This document shows positions 52,340-63,740 of a DNA stretch of 64,000 nucleotides, piece by piece. The stretch spans positions 11,947,172-12,011,171 of the forward strand of contig JAEMBT020000008.1 of NCBI GenBank assembly GCA_018873245.2. Reading direction: 5' to 3'. The notes under the pieces were generated by a model. It had not been told where the DNA came from and searched no databases. It saw only the letters and a list, made by a program, of their open reading frames with translations. The translations under genes were made by a program, and so were the position numbers. The DNA comes from Archegozetes longisetosus (lineage: Eukaryota > Arthropoda > Arachnida > Sarcoptiformes > Trhypochthoniidae). Every line of letters starts with the position of its first letter. The first letter of the stretch is position 1.

Positions 52340-52720
52340 ATAAATGATATTAATGGGTCCCAATTGACCACATTTTCGGAGGCTTTTATAGATACTCTGA
52401 ACAGTCTTTTTGACAAAATTTAAATCCAGTTTTCTAATAAAATTTTAAACTTTTCGTAGGTGTTGAGGAATATTTTGGAATTTCCAACCATTGACGTAAA
52501 TAATCTGAGCCAAGTCAGCAAAAAAATCCCCAATCGACAGGCATTGGGGAGCATTGTAGGGTTTCGGTATTTTGGCACAAAGTTAATTTTTTTCTCATTC
52601 AAAAAGTTTTCAAACATTTTGGTATAATGTACAGAGCCTTATCCGGCGAAATTAGGTAATTATCGTCAGAGTGATTTGTATTAATGAATGGGTTCAGTCT
52701 CTTCTTAATGCATTCACTTA
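52340..52720 (-). pseudogene. Transposase C-terminus relic, same superfamily as the 17.8-kb copy
   Basis: Minus-strand codons in shifting frames read CIKKRLNPFINTNHSDDN, a catalytic-Asp block now SPDKA, NEKKINFVPKYRNPTMLPNA, then GDFFADLAQIIYVNGWKF and a C-terminal KSLRKCGQLGPINII. The layout is that of the DD37E-type element at 17830-18260, with the key Glu replaced. It is cut at its upstream side by the TTAA-flanked element at 52722. Confidence 0.75.
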
Positions 52721-52721
52721 A

Positions 52722-53179
52722 CCCTTCGAAGGAATTGTGTTTAGAATCACTTAAAGGGAAAGATGGGGTCAAAAAATCGCGGGAACTTTCCTGGACGAAT
52801 CTGGGCTTATGCGTAAAAATCAAGGACTAAACAAAAATACCCCACTATTCCATTCACATATCGTATTGTATCCAAGTCATAACATATGACATCACAGTTA
52901 ACCCCTTTCTTATTGGATTCATCCAAATTGCATTGAAATATATTACGAAAAAAAGTTACGTGAATAGAAAGGTGGGGTACGACACCAGACTTTGCTTCAC
53001 TAATTTATTTTTATAATTTTAATTATAAGTAATATTAAAATGACAATTATGTAGTTTTGTTAAGAAAAAGTTTGTGATAGAATACAGAATCTTTTAGATT
53101 TTTTGCATTTATGGTTTGTTTTTAACAAAATTTCAAAATATTGTTAGGACAAATAAGACCCCACAGTTCCTTCGAAGGG
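52722..53179. mobile_element. piggyBac-like MITE with TTAA TSD
   Basis: 458 bp starting CCCTTCGAAGGAATTGTG and ending CCACAGTTCCTTCGAAGGG, flanked by TTAA at 52718-52721 and 53180-53183. TTAA targets and CCC-starting ends are the piggyBac signature. It splits a nest of mariner-type relics. No transposase. Confidence 0.82.
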
Positions 53180-53182
53180 TTA

Positions 53183-54640
53183 AATAAATGTTTTGATTGA
53201 TCGCCTTACTACTGGTCTAAAGTACGGTTTCGATACTAAATGAGGGTTATAAGGGAGTGTTGCAACTCCTCCCATCGATGTCTGGTCAAGAAATCCTTGA
53301 CATTTTGGTGCTTATGTAATCTTGCATTATCGTGCAATATAGGATGTCGAATTCGGTGTCTTTGTATGTAAGGAAGTATTACTTTACCCAAAAATTGAAC
53401 ATACACTCAGTTCAAGAACTAACTGCCGAGTTTCAAACCACTATAACTTTTTAATGGATTAACCGATTTTGATGCGGTTTACATTAGAATAAAGAAAAAC
53501 TCCCCGATAAAAGATTAATATGCTAAATTTATGGAAATATCAAAAAGAAAAGATTTTTAAACAAAATTTTTGTTTTTACAAGGAGGTTAGTCAGATTTCG
53601 CCTAATCGCCTACCAAGCCAATATGGGTATCAAATTAAAGCTTATGAAGAATAGAATTGAAAGCAAAAAGAATTTTTCAAAAATATGAAGGCTGAGAAGA
53701 GATATGAATTTTTAAATGTATTTAATTTTTTGACGTGAACGATTAAAAATTCATATCTCTTCTCAGCCTTCATACTTTTGAAAAATTCTTTTTCCTTTCA
53801 ATTTTATTCTTCATAAGCTTTAATTTGATACCCATATTGGCTTGGTAGACGATTAGGCGAAATCTGACTAACCCCTTGTAAAAACATAAATTTTGTTTAA
53901 AAATCTTTTTTTTATATTTCCATAAATTTAGCATATTAATCGTTAATCGGGGGAGTTTTTCTTTATTCTAATGAAACCTGTATCAAAATTGGTTAATCCA
54001 TTAAAAAGTTATAGAGGTTTGAAACTCGGCAGTTAGTTCTTGAACTGAGTGTATATACCATTGTTCACAGTTAGATATTTCGGAATAATTTGATAACCCA
54101 GCAACTGATTTTGATAAAAATCTACTATCATCATCTCCCAATCTCTCAACGTTGCCTTTACTTTCGTTAGTCTGAAATTAAATTCAAGGTCATTTGCATA
54201 GATTTGAAAGTTTCAATTCTGTGGAAATCAAACACACGGCTCTTCTACAGGATATCGATATTCTTTTGATTGTGAAACATCCTCAGGGCCATAGCTTTTT
54301 ATCCGTGTTTCATCAATAGCTATGATTCTATCTATCAACGCGGGATCATGGTGATACCCTTCAAAGTGTTCTATTGATTAATTTACTCAAGTTCTTGCTG
54401 TTCAGCTGTAAGACTGTATGGTACCCAACGTGATGACACTTTGCACACGTTTAGTTTCTTTAATAGCTGCTGAATACTGTACATAGTGTTCCCTAACTAA
54501 GCTAATACTTCTGTGGTCCAACTTCTTTGTTTATCTAAGTTTTTCAAGTGAATGTAGATGTTCTTAATTTGCTGCAACGCAAGGTCTCCCACTGCGTGGC
54601 TCATTTTGCATGATTCTCTTTACCCCAAGATTGATGATAT
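53183..54640 (-). pseudogene. mariner-type transposase relic interrupted by a foldback element
   Basis: Minus strand from about 54,610: SGRPCVA, LDHRSISLVREHY, then HFEGYHHDPALIDRIIAIDE with the catalytic Asp, SYGPEDVSQSKEYRYPVEEP (54,330-54,230). On the other side of the 53402-54053 palindrome come HPILHDNARLHKHQNVKDFL (about 53,340-53,285) with the second Asp and WEELQHSLI. Several stops and frameshifts. IDET/HDNARxH motifs place it near the Mos1-type mariners. The third acidic site is lost or beyond the TTAA element. Confidence 0.8.
53402..54053. mobile_element. Long foldback element inside the mariner relic
   Basis: About 650 bp. TACACTCAGTTCAAGAACTA at the left is exactly complementary to the right end. 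The arms of about 310 bp are near-identical inverted copies meeting near 53,720-53,745. TA at both ends. Its insertion separates the two catalytic parts of the mariner relic, so it came later. Confidence 0.9.
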
Positions 54641-54664
54641 AGATTACGTACCTATCTCATCTTA

Positions 54665-54845
54665 ATTGCATTTTGACCTGTTATTTTAGTAAGCATTTTG
54701 AAAATCTCAGCGACAGTAGAGCACAGAAATACATGACACTTTATAAACGCTCTCTGTTGGTAACACTGGTCCTAAGAGGATCAGTATTTAGGGCAATTAA
54801 AATATCACAGATAACAAGCAGTAAGATCAAAGTGTTCTGCATCAT
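54665..54845 (-). pseudogene. Paralogous secreted-protein exon, frameshifted
   Basis: From Met 54845: MMQNTLILLLVICDILIALN, then DPLRTSVTN and, after a small indel near 54,757, FIKCHVFLCSTVAEIFKMLT and KITGQNAI. Compare FIKCHLVLACTVNEIAKMP and KITGRNAI in the 46.7-kb exon. The upstream TTAGGTCGGCTGAAAAG block is conserved too. The indel makes this copy non-functional unless the sequence is in error. Confidence 0.65.
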
Positions 54846-55179
54846 GAAGTAGCAAATTAACAAGTGCATAATAATTTTTAGTAAGCATATCTACTACATT
54901 ATTCTTTGATAAGATATGAATGTGTAACTTCTTTTCAGCCGACCTAATATTATTAGTTCTTAGCAACTGATTCTTGTATATTAAATGCTTAACTCATAAT
55001 TCAGATGTATATTTAACATATTGGGTTATATAAAAATTCACTTAATAGCTTACAAAGTCAATAATTACACTCCAGCTTTTTGGAATTCTAGAATACTTAA
55101 TATTAATAACTAGATCATTGAATAAATGATTAGATTATATCAGGTTATTGATTAAACATTCGAGAAGTTTGAATAAAAT

Positions 55180-56735
55180 ATATTTGTATTTAAAGCTAGT
55201 AATAGAGCTATATATTTTTTTTATTATTGTAAAATCATTGATAAAAGTATTGCATAGGAATCCAATGAGAGATTGTTAAAAATATTTCAAACCTTTGAAT
55301 GTTTTTTGTGAACTCATGAGTTCGTATATAAAAATGAAATTGGATATGAATTAAAAACAGAACATAAACAGGATTACTCAGAAGAATTCACATTAACATT
55401 AGGTTTGAATTAAATGAGTGTCTAATTATGTTGAAAGTGATTGTGAAATGATGATTTCATAATTTTTTAATTTCTTAACTGTTTGAATAAAATATTTAGA
55501 GCTGCATTTTTTTATTGAGATAATTATTATTTCGATAATGATCATTTTTAGTAACTTTTCTCATCCTTTCGAATTTTTAAAATTCTAGTATAAAGAAGCA
55601 GATGTAAATTTAATGTTTATTTGGTATAAAAGAAGAATCTTTAATGAATAATATTGTTGACTATTCAATATCTCGTAATGTCGAAAGACCCATTATTTTA
55701 ACACACATAACAAATCAAATGAAATCCGATCTCTCATTTCAATGTATTAGATATGAATATTTGGTGTGTTTTATTGATTCTTATCAATAAATTTTTTATT
55801 ATTCCATCAAATTATATTGTTTGAAAAACGAATCTCTTTTAAATTACTATTTGATTTGTTGTCCATACTTTGTGCGAGTCATCTTGGAGAAATACGAGAA
55901 AATAGCATTAAAACAACTTATTCAGACTCGGAAAATCCTTTAGATATGATAGATAGGAAAAAACTTTGTGGCCAGCTTTCAGACAATAATACTCATGTCT
56001 TTTTGATTGATTGGCATATGTTTTGTATCTATTATGTTCTTAAGTGAATTAACTGCTAAACTAAATCTCAGAATACAAGCCAAACAAATCGATATAGTTA
56101 ATAAATTGATAAATTCTAACTTGAGATTAATTTTATCTTACGTTTTTCCGGCATTCTAGACTATTGAAACTAACAATCAGCAATCATATAATGAGATTTA
56201 TAATAAGGCACTAAATTACAGTACTATTATAAATGTTGATGGACTCTTGGAAAAAATGGATTAACAGAAAGGCCGATCGATATATCGCTATTTTTCTATT
56301 CGAAGTCTCAATTAAAACAAGCATAATTCATGTACTGAAATATTGAAACAAAAGTGTAGATTCAGATATTTACACGAAGATTATGGAATACTATAATCTC
56401 AGTGTTGCTTCAAGTTTGAGATTGAGTAAAAAATTTAGAGATAAACTCAATTTGAAGTTAGAAAAAATTTTATAATCACAAAAAAATTGAAATTGAAATC
56501 ATATTACTTTATTTTAACTTCGCTTTCAGAGTATCTCACTATATGACAACTGGCATTATTGAAAATTGATTATGAGTAGTGACTCGACAAAGTGAAAATG
56601 TTTTGTTAGCAATATTTCAATATTCAGTAACGAATTTCGTAAATTGAATTTTGATGACTATACTGGAGTGATCGCAATCTTTATAAGTTATGTCTTAAGT
56701 TTCGTTTCTTTTATAATCTAATTATTGATCAAGTT
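55180..56735 (+). pseudogene. IR-7: heavily decayed receptor copy
   Basis: All four exons are traceable but full of stops and indels: exon 1 about 55180-55405, exon 2 about 55597-55900, exon 3 about 55945-56470, exon 4 about 56529-56735. Readable pieces include NIVDYSISRNVERPIILTHI, CRFRYLHEDYG and YMTTGIIEN followed by a stop. It also keeps the array-type 5' flank (54955-55180). It is the oldest-looking copy of the array. Confidence 0.88.
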
Positions 56736-56996
56736 TTATAAAATTTCAGACATTTAAATTTTATTCAAAATCGATCATTTTTTTAACGTACTGTGAAAAG
56801 TCAAGTAATAAAAACGGCCAGGCTAGCCATCAGATTCGTTTTAGACAGGGTCTATATATTTCTGAAAATACATGAAAGTCTAGATTTCCTGAATAATTCG
56901 AAATATTATCAAAATATCAGCAGTCTATCAAACTGTTCTATGAAAATAAAAGAAAATCTTCAATTAATGTGATACAAAAAAGTATAAAATAGTTTA

Positions 56997-57579
56997 TACA
57001 GAGTGTCAAAATACTCACATACCAAAAGTATTTTTGTTTTGTTTTAAAATTCTTGCACATGAAGAACTCGCTTTGTCTTTTTGAACACCATATATATGGG
57101 AGTTTTTTTGCACGTGTTCATTTCTGAAGTATGAATTAATCTAACACTATTATTTTACTATGTTTAATAACGACATTCAGTATTGTGTTATCGGTTTGGA
57201 TAGAGAAAATTCATCGATAGTGGAATAGAGTGGCCTCCGTATTCACCCGACCTTAATTCATGTGATTATTTTCTGTGAGGCTATCTTAAGAATTGGGTAT
57301 ATGCTCAGAACTCAGAGGCTGAGAACTATAGAAGAGTTAAAGTCAGCTATCACACACGAAATTAATGGCATCTCAAGAGAGATCTGTCAACGTGTGATGA
57401 ACGAATTCGTTGTTCGCCTTCGCTATATTATTGTTTCTGAAGGCAAACACATCGAAAGCCTTGTATATTAAAACTCTATTGTTGTTCTTTAAAATGAAAT
57501 AAAAATCAACTCTTTACCTGCATTCAGTTTTGTAAAATTAAGTAACACTTTTGGTATGTGACTATTTTGACAGTCTGTA
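56997..57579 (+). mobile_element. Internally deleted Tc1/mariner-type element, TA TSD
   Basis: 583 bp. The left end TACAGAGTGTCAAAATACTC and the complement of the right end, TACAGACTGTCAAAATAGTC, are TIRs of over 30 bp with a few mismatches. The interior holds a transposase C-terminus: EWPPYSPDLNSCDYFL (about 57227-57273, then TGA) followed in another frame by RTIEELKSAITHEINGISRE to a stop at 57469-57471. The 3' flanks of IR-8 and IR-4 (GGTCTATACATTGATA) show the empty site with a single TA. Confidence 0.92.
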
Positions 57580-58300
57580 CATTAATAATATATGCTGAGA
57601 TGTTTTAAATTGATTAATACATTAGAAGTTTTGTATTGAAATCTTAATAGCATTCAACTGTAGCTGTCGATAAAGGCTAAGAATTACAACTTACTTTTTC
57701 ACTTTGCAAATATGACAAGTATGTTATTTATTTCTTATAATAAAGTTATTTATTTTGGTTTCTTAGAAACTTTCATCAAAACATTTATGAATTGAACGAA
57801 AGTTATTCTGATTCTAATTTAATAGTTTAATGTACATTCAAAAATTTAATTATCGTTAACAGCAATCAGAAGTTATAATCTTAAGTGCAAGTCTTTCTTT
57901 AGAAAAAAAATCATAGTGAAATACATATTGATATTCGATATAGTAATAAAAACAAATTACTACTCAAATTTGAAGAAATTTATATACATATCCGAGTTGA
58001 CATATCGACAATTCAATTCTTATCGTGAATTATGAAATATAAAAGTGTAATGAATAAAATATTCATCAATATGAAATCCATTAAATATCTTTAGCAACTG
58101 ATATTTTATATTTTTAATTCATAGTTCAGAATCTCTATATTTAGCTCATTAGGTAGCGTGAAAGTTTGCTCAATATATGTTTACCAAGTCAAATATTGTG
58201 CTGTAGCTTTCTTACAGTTCCAGAAAACACATTTTTCTCCACCATATCATCAAATAAAGAGATAAAGTTAGCTATTTACGATTCGAAAAATTTAAATGTG
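57580..58300. other. 3' flank of IR-7 and 5' flank of IR-8
   Basis: 57580-57870 matches the 3' flanks of IR-4 and IR-8; 57880-58300 matches the 5' flanks of IR-4 and IR-5. Before the IR-8 start the frame is open for 48 codons without an ATG (NTFFSTISSNKEIKLAIYDS), whereas IR-4 and IR-5 have stops in the same place. Confidence 0.6.
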
Positions 58301-60294
58301 ATGTATTCACATGCAAGGCTAGTAATTGATCCACACATTCCTTGGATTATTATTAATGAAACTATTGATAAACAGTATTGTAAAGGAATTCAATGCGAAC
58401 TTCTTAAATATGTCTCAAAATCATTGAACTTTACCTATGAATACATAATTGAACACGGTGTGATAGAAAATCAATTTATGAATAGAACGTGGGCCAGATC
58501 TCTCGAAAGAATTCTTCGGAATGTAAGTCATATACAGAGAAACTCAAAATAGGTTGAAAATAAGTCATGGAATAATGGAGCAAATCCTTATGGTAAGTTT
58601 TTTCAAAAATGATCAGATGAGTCATTCTTGGTTATCTCTTAAGTTCTTTCAACTTTGAACAATAATTTACGAAAATCATAAGATGTATAAAAAATGTTTG
58701 ATAAATGTTTAGGTAAATATTGAAACTTGAGCATGTATTAAAAGAAACCATTCTTTGAGTGTTTAATCGTCTGATAAAAACTTCGACAATTGCTAAGAGG
58801 GCTTGTTTCACTATTTCGTGGTTTAACTTATTTTTAACCCATTTTAGGTTTCTCTGGTCATATTCAACAAATACTGTATCTGATCTTTAGAGAATAATCA
58901 TGAATCAAAATTTTTCAAGGTTTTTAGCTCCTGTAGATTACTGTTGAATAAATGAAGCTTTATTATTAGATATTCTAAAATTGACAGAAAATTATTCTTT
59001 CGAATTTAGGAGAAATAATATTAACGATCCCTGTGAGATATCTTTAAAAGATTTATATCATTTAAAATTGCTATATAGGAAGCAGATATGACATTCAGTC
59101 CCTTTCGTATGCAAGAAGAATCTTTTGTGGCAAATATTGTTGACTATTCAATTCCTTATAATATCGAGAAAGCTATTATTTTAACTCATGTAACAAATGA
59201 AATGAAACCCGATCTCTTTTCTTATTTCACTGTATTTGATGTGAATATTTGGTCCCTTATATTCATTCTTTACATAACAATGGTTTTTATCATATTATTA
59301 TTTCATGAAATCGTTTTGGTTGACAAACGAACTTCTTGCGAATTCATATCTGAGTTGTTGTTTAGATTTTATGCAAGTTATCTTCAAAAAGGTATGAAAC
59401 AATTGCAATCAAGCACATTTTCTTAAATAAACTTTTTATAGATATGTTATTAAGAAAAAAACTTTGTGGTCAGCCTTCAGACATTACCACTCATGTCTTT
59501 TTTGGTTAATTGGTATATCTTTTATATCTATTTTATTTTCGAGTGAATTGACTGCTAAATTAGGCCTCAAAACACCCGTCAAACAAATTGATTCAATCGA
59601 AGAACTGGTTAACTCAAACTTAAAACTAGTTTTAGCTAATACATTTCTGGAATATCAGACTATAGAAAGAAAAAATCAACAATTACTTAATAAGATTTAT
59701 AATAAGGCACTGAATGATAAAACTATAATATTTGTAAGGGAATTCTTTGAAGAAAAATGGATTGAAGGAGTAGCGGATCAAAAGCATGCCTTGTTCTTAT
59801 TTGAAGTTCCCATCAGAGTAATTATAAGTAAAGCATCTGAAAAATTGAAACGAAAGTGTAGATTCAGATATTTGTCCGAAGATTATGGACCGTCCTGTGT
59901 ACTGACTGTTGCTTCGAGTACAAGATTGAATAAACAATTTAGAGACGAACTCAATTTAAAGTTAGAAAAATTTTCAAATAGATAAGAATCTGCATTTTTA
60001 AGACAATATTTTAAAATTTGTTCTACTTTCAGAGTTTCTCAATATATGTCGACTGGTATTATTGAATATCAATTAAAAACATTCACTCATGAAAGTGAAA
60101 AGTGCTTTGTTAGCGATATTTCTACAGTCGGTAATGAATTTCGTGAATTAAATTTTGATGACTATATTGGAGTGATCGCAGTCTTTGTAAGTGGTTGTGT
60201 CTTAAGTTTCGTTTCTTTCATCATCGAATCATTAGTTAAGTTTTCTAGAATGACAGTCGTTTTCCAAATATTTCGAAATATTAGCAGAAACTAG
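58301..60294 (+). pseudogene. IR-8: nearly intact receptor with two 1-base insertions
   Basis: Exons 58301-58522 (222 nt), 59079-59391 (313 nt), 59442-59960 (519 nt), 60033-60294. Exon 3 has one extra A in an A-run (59455-59461) and one extra T in a T-run near 59500, compared with IR-5 and IR-6. The region between them and what follows are out of frame with exon 2. Everything else is open and conserved: YCKGIQCELLKYVSKSLNF, ADMTFSPFRMQEES, M3, VADQKHALFLFEVPIRV, CRFRYLSEDYG, and M4 YIGVIAVFVSGCVLSFVSFI. Both changes are in homopolymers, so assembly error is a real possibility and the gene may be functional. Its C-terminal tail is longer than in IR-5. Confidence 0.75.
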
Positions 60295-61015
60295 CAGTCG
60301 ATCAATAAATTTTTCGATGAATTTGATATGAAATGAGTATAAAATGGTCTATACATTGATAATATATGCTGAGATCTTCGAAAATATCGAATACATTACA
60401 TGTTTTGCATTCAAATCTTATTTATATTTCGCTTAATAGCACTCAACTGTATCTGTAGATAAAGGCGAGGAACTACAGCATACTTTTTACTTCGCAAACA
60501 TGATAAATATTTTGTTTACTTCTTATAATAAAGTTATTTATTTTGGTTTCTTAGAAATTTTCATCAAAACGTATATGAACTGAATGAAAGTTATTCAGAT
60601 TCTAATTTAATAATTTAATGTATATTCATAATTCAATAATCGTTGATAGGAATTGGAATTCATGTTCAGTCATTGAATGCTTTCTATCAGTACATAATAA
60701 AGAGTGCATGAATATTATTTTTGAGGAACTGTCTTAGCGAATAGGGCTTAAAATTACTAGTTGAAAATAGATCAATGTAGAAATAACAGAATTTAATTAT
60801 TTATCAGTTTGAATTTGTTAAAATAAACTTTTAGTGTAAGTTGAGAAAAATAAATTTTATTGAATGACACAAAACTTACTCATTTTGAGCAAAGCCGAAA
60901 GTATTTTTATGTTATTCAAATTTTAAGAAACAAAGCTTATAAGTAAAATTCAAAGTTATAATTGTATAACCTTGAATTTTACTATTATATTGATATATCT
61001 AATTATCTATTAATA
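60295..61015. other. 3' flank of IR-8
   Basis: Shared with the flanks of IR-4 and IR-7 to about 60,830. No gene. Confidence 0.5.
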
Positions 61016-61024
61016 TAAATACTT

Positions 61025-61545
61025 GGTAGCACGTCAATTCAGCGCTACAACAATTCAGCGCTACGACAATTCAACATTGCGACAATTCAGCGCGCAAAAG
61101 TTCAGCGCTGCGATAATTCAGCGCATTTTGAAAATTTCAGGAAAATTGATTACTTTAAAGAAAAACAGAAACTCTAAATTAATAGGTGTTCACGGGACAC
61201 TAATTTCAATCTATAAAAGTGTTTACTTTCAACCAACAATTACAAGTAAACATACTTATAGGTGACAGAATCTTTATTTGTAATTCAGTTGATTTGAATT
61301 AAGGAGAAATATTTTTAAAATAATTATATTTAATAAGAATATGATTATAAATTATGGAATATTAGTAATGAAATCCAAATATGTTTATTCAGTAATCAAA
61401 ACATGTATGTGTTATATTTTGTACATTTTTTGGTAAAAATTTATTTCTTGTGAACACCAAATAGTCTAGAGGTCTCTGTTCTTCTTTAAAATTAATTTAT
61501 AATAAACGTGCGCTGAATTGACTTGCGCTGAATTGACGTGGAACC
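61025..61545. mobile_element. Mutator-like (MULE) MITE with 9-bp TSD
   Basis: 521 bp. The left end GGTAGCACGTCAATTCAGCG and the complement of the right end, GGTTCCACGTCAATTCAGCG, differ at two bases. Exact 9-bp duplications TAAATACTT flank it (61016-61024 and 61546-61554). Nine-base duplications fit Mutator-like elements. The left end continues with about six ~17-bp copies of CAATTCAGCGCTACGA-type sequence (61034-61130), probably transposase binding sites. The open frame across this repeat is not a gene. Confidence 0.88.
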
Positions 61546-61554
61546 TAAATACTT

Positions 61555-62318
61555 ATATAATTTTTCTATCAATCTTAGCTTAAAATATTTCAATCCAAAA
61601 TACATATGAGCAACCAGAAAAGAGCACAGTTTTAGTTTTGCATTTGCTTGACTATCCATTAAATTATGACTAAAAATAATCGTGACAAATTGGTTTCAAG
61701 AGTGAAAAGAATAGAGTGAATTATGTTTAAATAAAGTGAACTATGTTTATATTTTAAGAGCGCCAATATGTGATAAACTTTAAGAAGCTATTAAATGCGA
61801 CAAATCTGATGAATTCTTATTCACATTAATATGTTATAAGCTTTCATTAATCTAAACTCAAAGCTAAAACCACGACCAACGAATATTTGAAAAATGACCA
61901 ATTTAAACAAATCTAAGTTCTACTAAATAAAGTGTGAAGTCGCTGGCTATGCAGTTGAAATGTTCATCATTAATATGAATCACTTTCAGTTAATTAAAGG
62001 ACAGGGACTTTAACATTTACTCAACATTTGATAAATGTTAGCACTACATTTGGTCGGATGGAAGTTAAATGTTTTGTCTCGCAAAACAGCAGTCTCAAAT
62101 CAAGTTATTTATCTTAAAAGCTAAGCTTATTAACAAATTACAAGCATTAGCCACATCAGTGTAACTTTTGATGATCAACTTCACCAAAGGTACAGAAAAG
62201 ATCCTGAATTTCTAAGTAGATTTGTGGCAACTGATGAGACAGACCGAAGGCTACGATGAGGGATTGGAAAGCAAAGGTGGTGGTGGCACTTTACCAGAAT
62301 CGAGTACATAGATACTGT
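61555..62318. other. Intergenic sequence
   Basis: No recognisable feature. A GC-richer patch lies at about 62210-62300. Confidence 0.4.
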
Positions 62319-62903
62319 TATGCAGATATGGATTCTCTGATTTTAAATCAGTTTTCATTCTTTTAATTTACCAAATCGTTATCTTTAAAATGCTTTATAT
62401 TTTATGTAATGCTTTACTAACGCTTTCAAGGTTATCATTGCATTAACGTTTGTTATGAAATATGGTGAATATTTTAAAAGAATGACAATTCAGATCTATT
62501 TTGTTTATATAAGATATGTTAAAAAACTCGTAAAGAGAGTCAGTCTTTGGGCGGAGGCCTCGAGAAGAGGACCTCATGCTTCTGAGTGAAAGTGGAAAAG
62601 TGTTAGAAAAAAGTAAAAATCTTTTAATACGTGAAAACCTTTAAATATGTTTATAATATTTTTATGTACCAATCAAATAATGAAATCACATCTAAATCTT
62701 ATGTTATATTTCTTTTATATATTTGTTATTAAATATTATTTTAAATACTTATAAATTTTTAAGAAAACAAAAGATTGCAATCAAACAAATTCTAATATTA
62801 CTAAGATTTTAATAAGATATTTATTTCAGAATTCTGGATAAATAGTTAATTTTAGTCCCTAGTTATGCGTCTGGGTTTATGAGCTCGAACCAGAACGATA
62901 TAA
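62319..62903 (+). repeat. Dispersed repeat, copy B (partner at 11.4-12.2 kb)
   Basis: Direct-orientation relative of 11383-12246 with a single TTATGCGT (62863-62870), the empty site of the hAT derivative in copy A. No coding capacity seen. Confidence 0.8.
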
Positions 62904-63439
62904 CAATACTAAACTCGACCAAAAAATACGAACTTCGATAATAATATACCGATGATTCTGAGCATGTCCACCTATTTGCACATCAAAGGGGTCAATTATC
63001 CAAGAAAAATCCAATCTTTAAGTAATTATAATTGTCTTAACAGTTTCGCAAATGAAAGGGCACAAATTCGCAATTATTTCACTATAATTCACCATATAAG
63101 TTATACCTATTCTATTTTAGCCTTATTGACTCAATTATTAGTTAACTCTAAAGCAGTGAAACGTGGATTAAAATAACCCAGAAGTTTATAAAACTTATTA
63201 TATTTAATTTTTTGATTATTTACATTCAAGATATAGTATTTTCAAATGAGTATTTAAGAGTTGTATTAAAATATAAATAAACTATTTATAAAAATAAGTT
63301 TAAAGCTAATCATATCTAAGTTTGGGCATCAATGTTAAGTATGAAATAAGTTTTCATTTAAGGTTTTAAACAAATTAAGTCGAGATGACTATACCGAATA
63401 ACTTAAGAAGCTATACACCCTATCCTTTACTTTAAATGA
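62904..63439. other. Intergenic sequence
   Basis: Contains an open frame at 62952-63176 without recognisable family features. Otherwise AT-rich. Confidence 0.4.
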
Positions 63440-63740
63440 CAAAAGGATAAACTCAATTTAAAGTTAGAAAAAATTTTCAAACCAACAATAATCACTATTT
63501 TTCGATTTAAATTTTAATTCTGTTATGACAATTGGTATTATTGAATATCAATAAAAATCTGTCACTGGTGAAAGTGAAAAAAGCTTTGTTAGCGATATTT
63601 CTGCGGTCAGTAATGAGTTTCGTGAATTAAATTTTGATGACTATATAGGAGGGATCATAGTCTTGAAGAGTAGTTGTATCTTAAGTTTCACTTCTATTAT
63701 TATGAGTTTCAATTATTTTGTGAAGTTTCGAAAATTCAGT
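63440..63740 (+). pseudogene. IR-9: 3'-terminal receptor fragment
   Basis: Begins at the very end of exon 3 (ACTCAATTTAAAGTTAGA with the intron), then exon 4 codons MTIGIIEYQ, a stop, and SDISAVSNEFRELNFDDYIG into a degraded M4. Exons 1-3 are absent, so the unit is truncated at its 5' side. Confidence 0.88.

Noticed and set aside
61023-61265. 80-codon open frame
   Set aside because: Translated from the tandem TTCAGCGC motif array of the MULE-like element.
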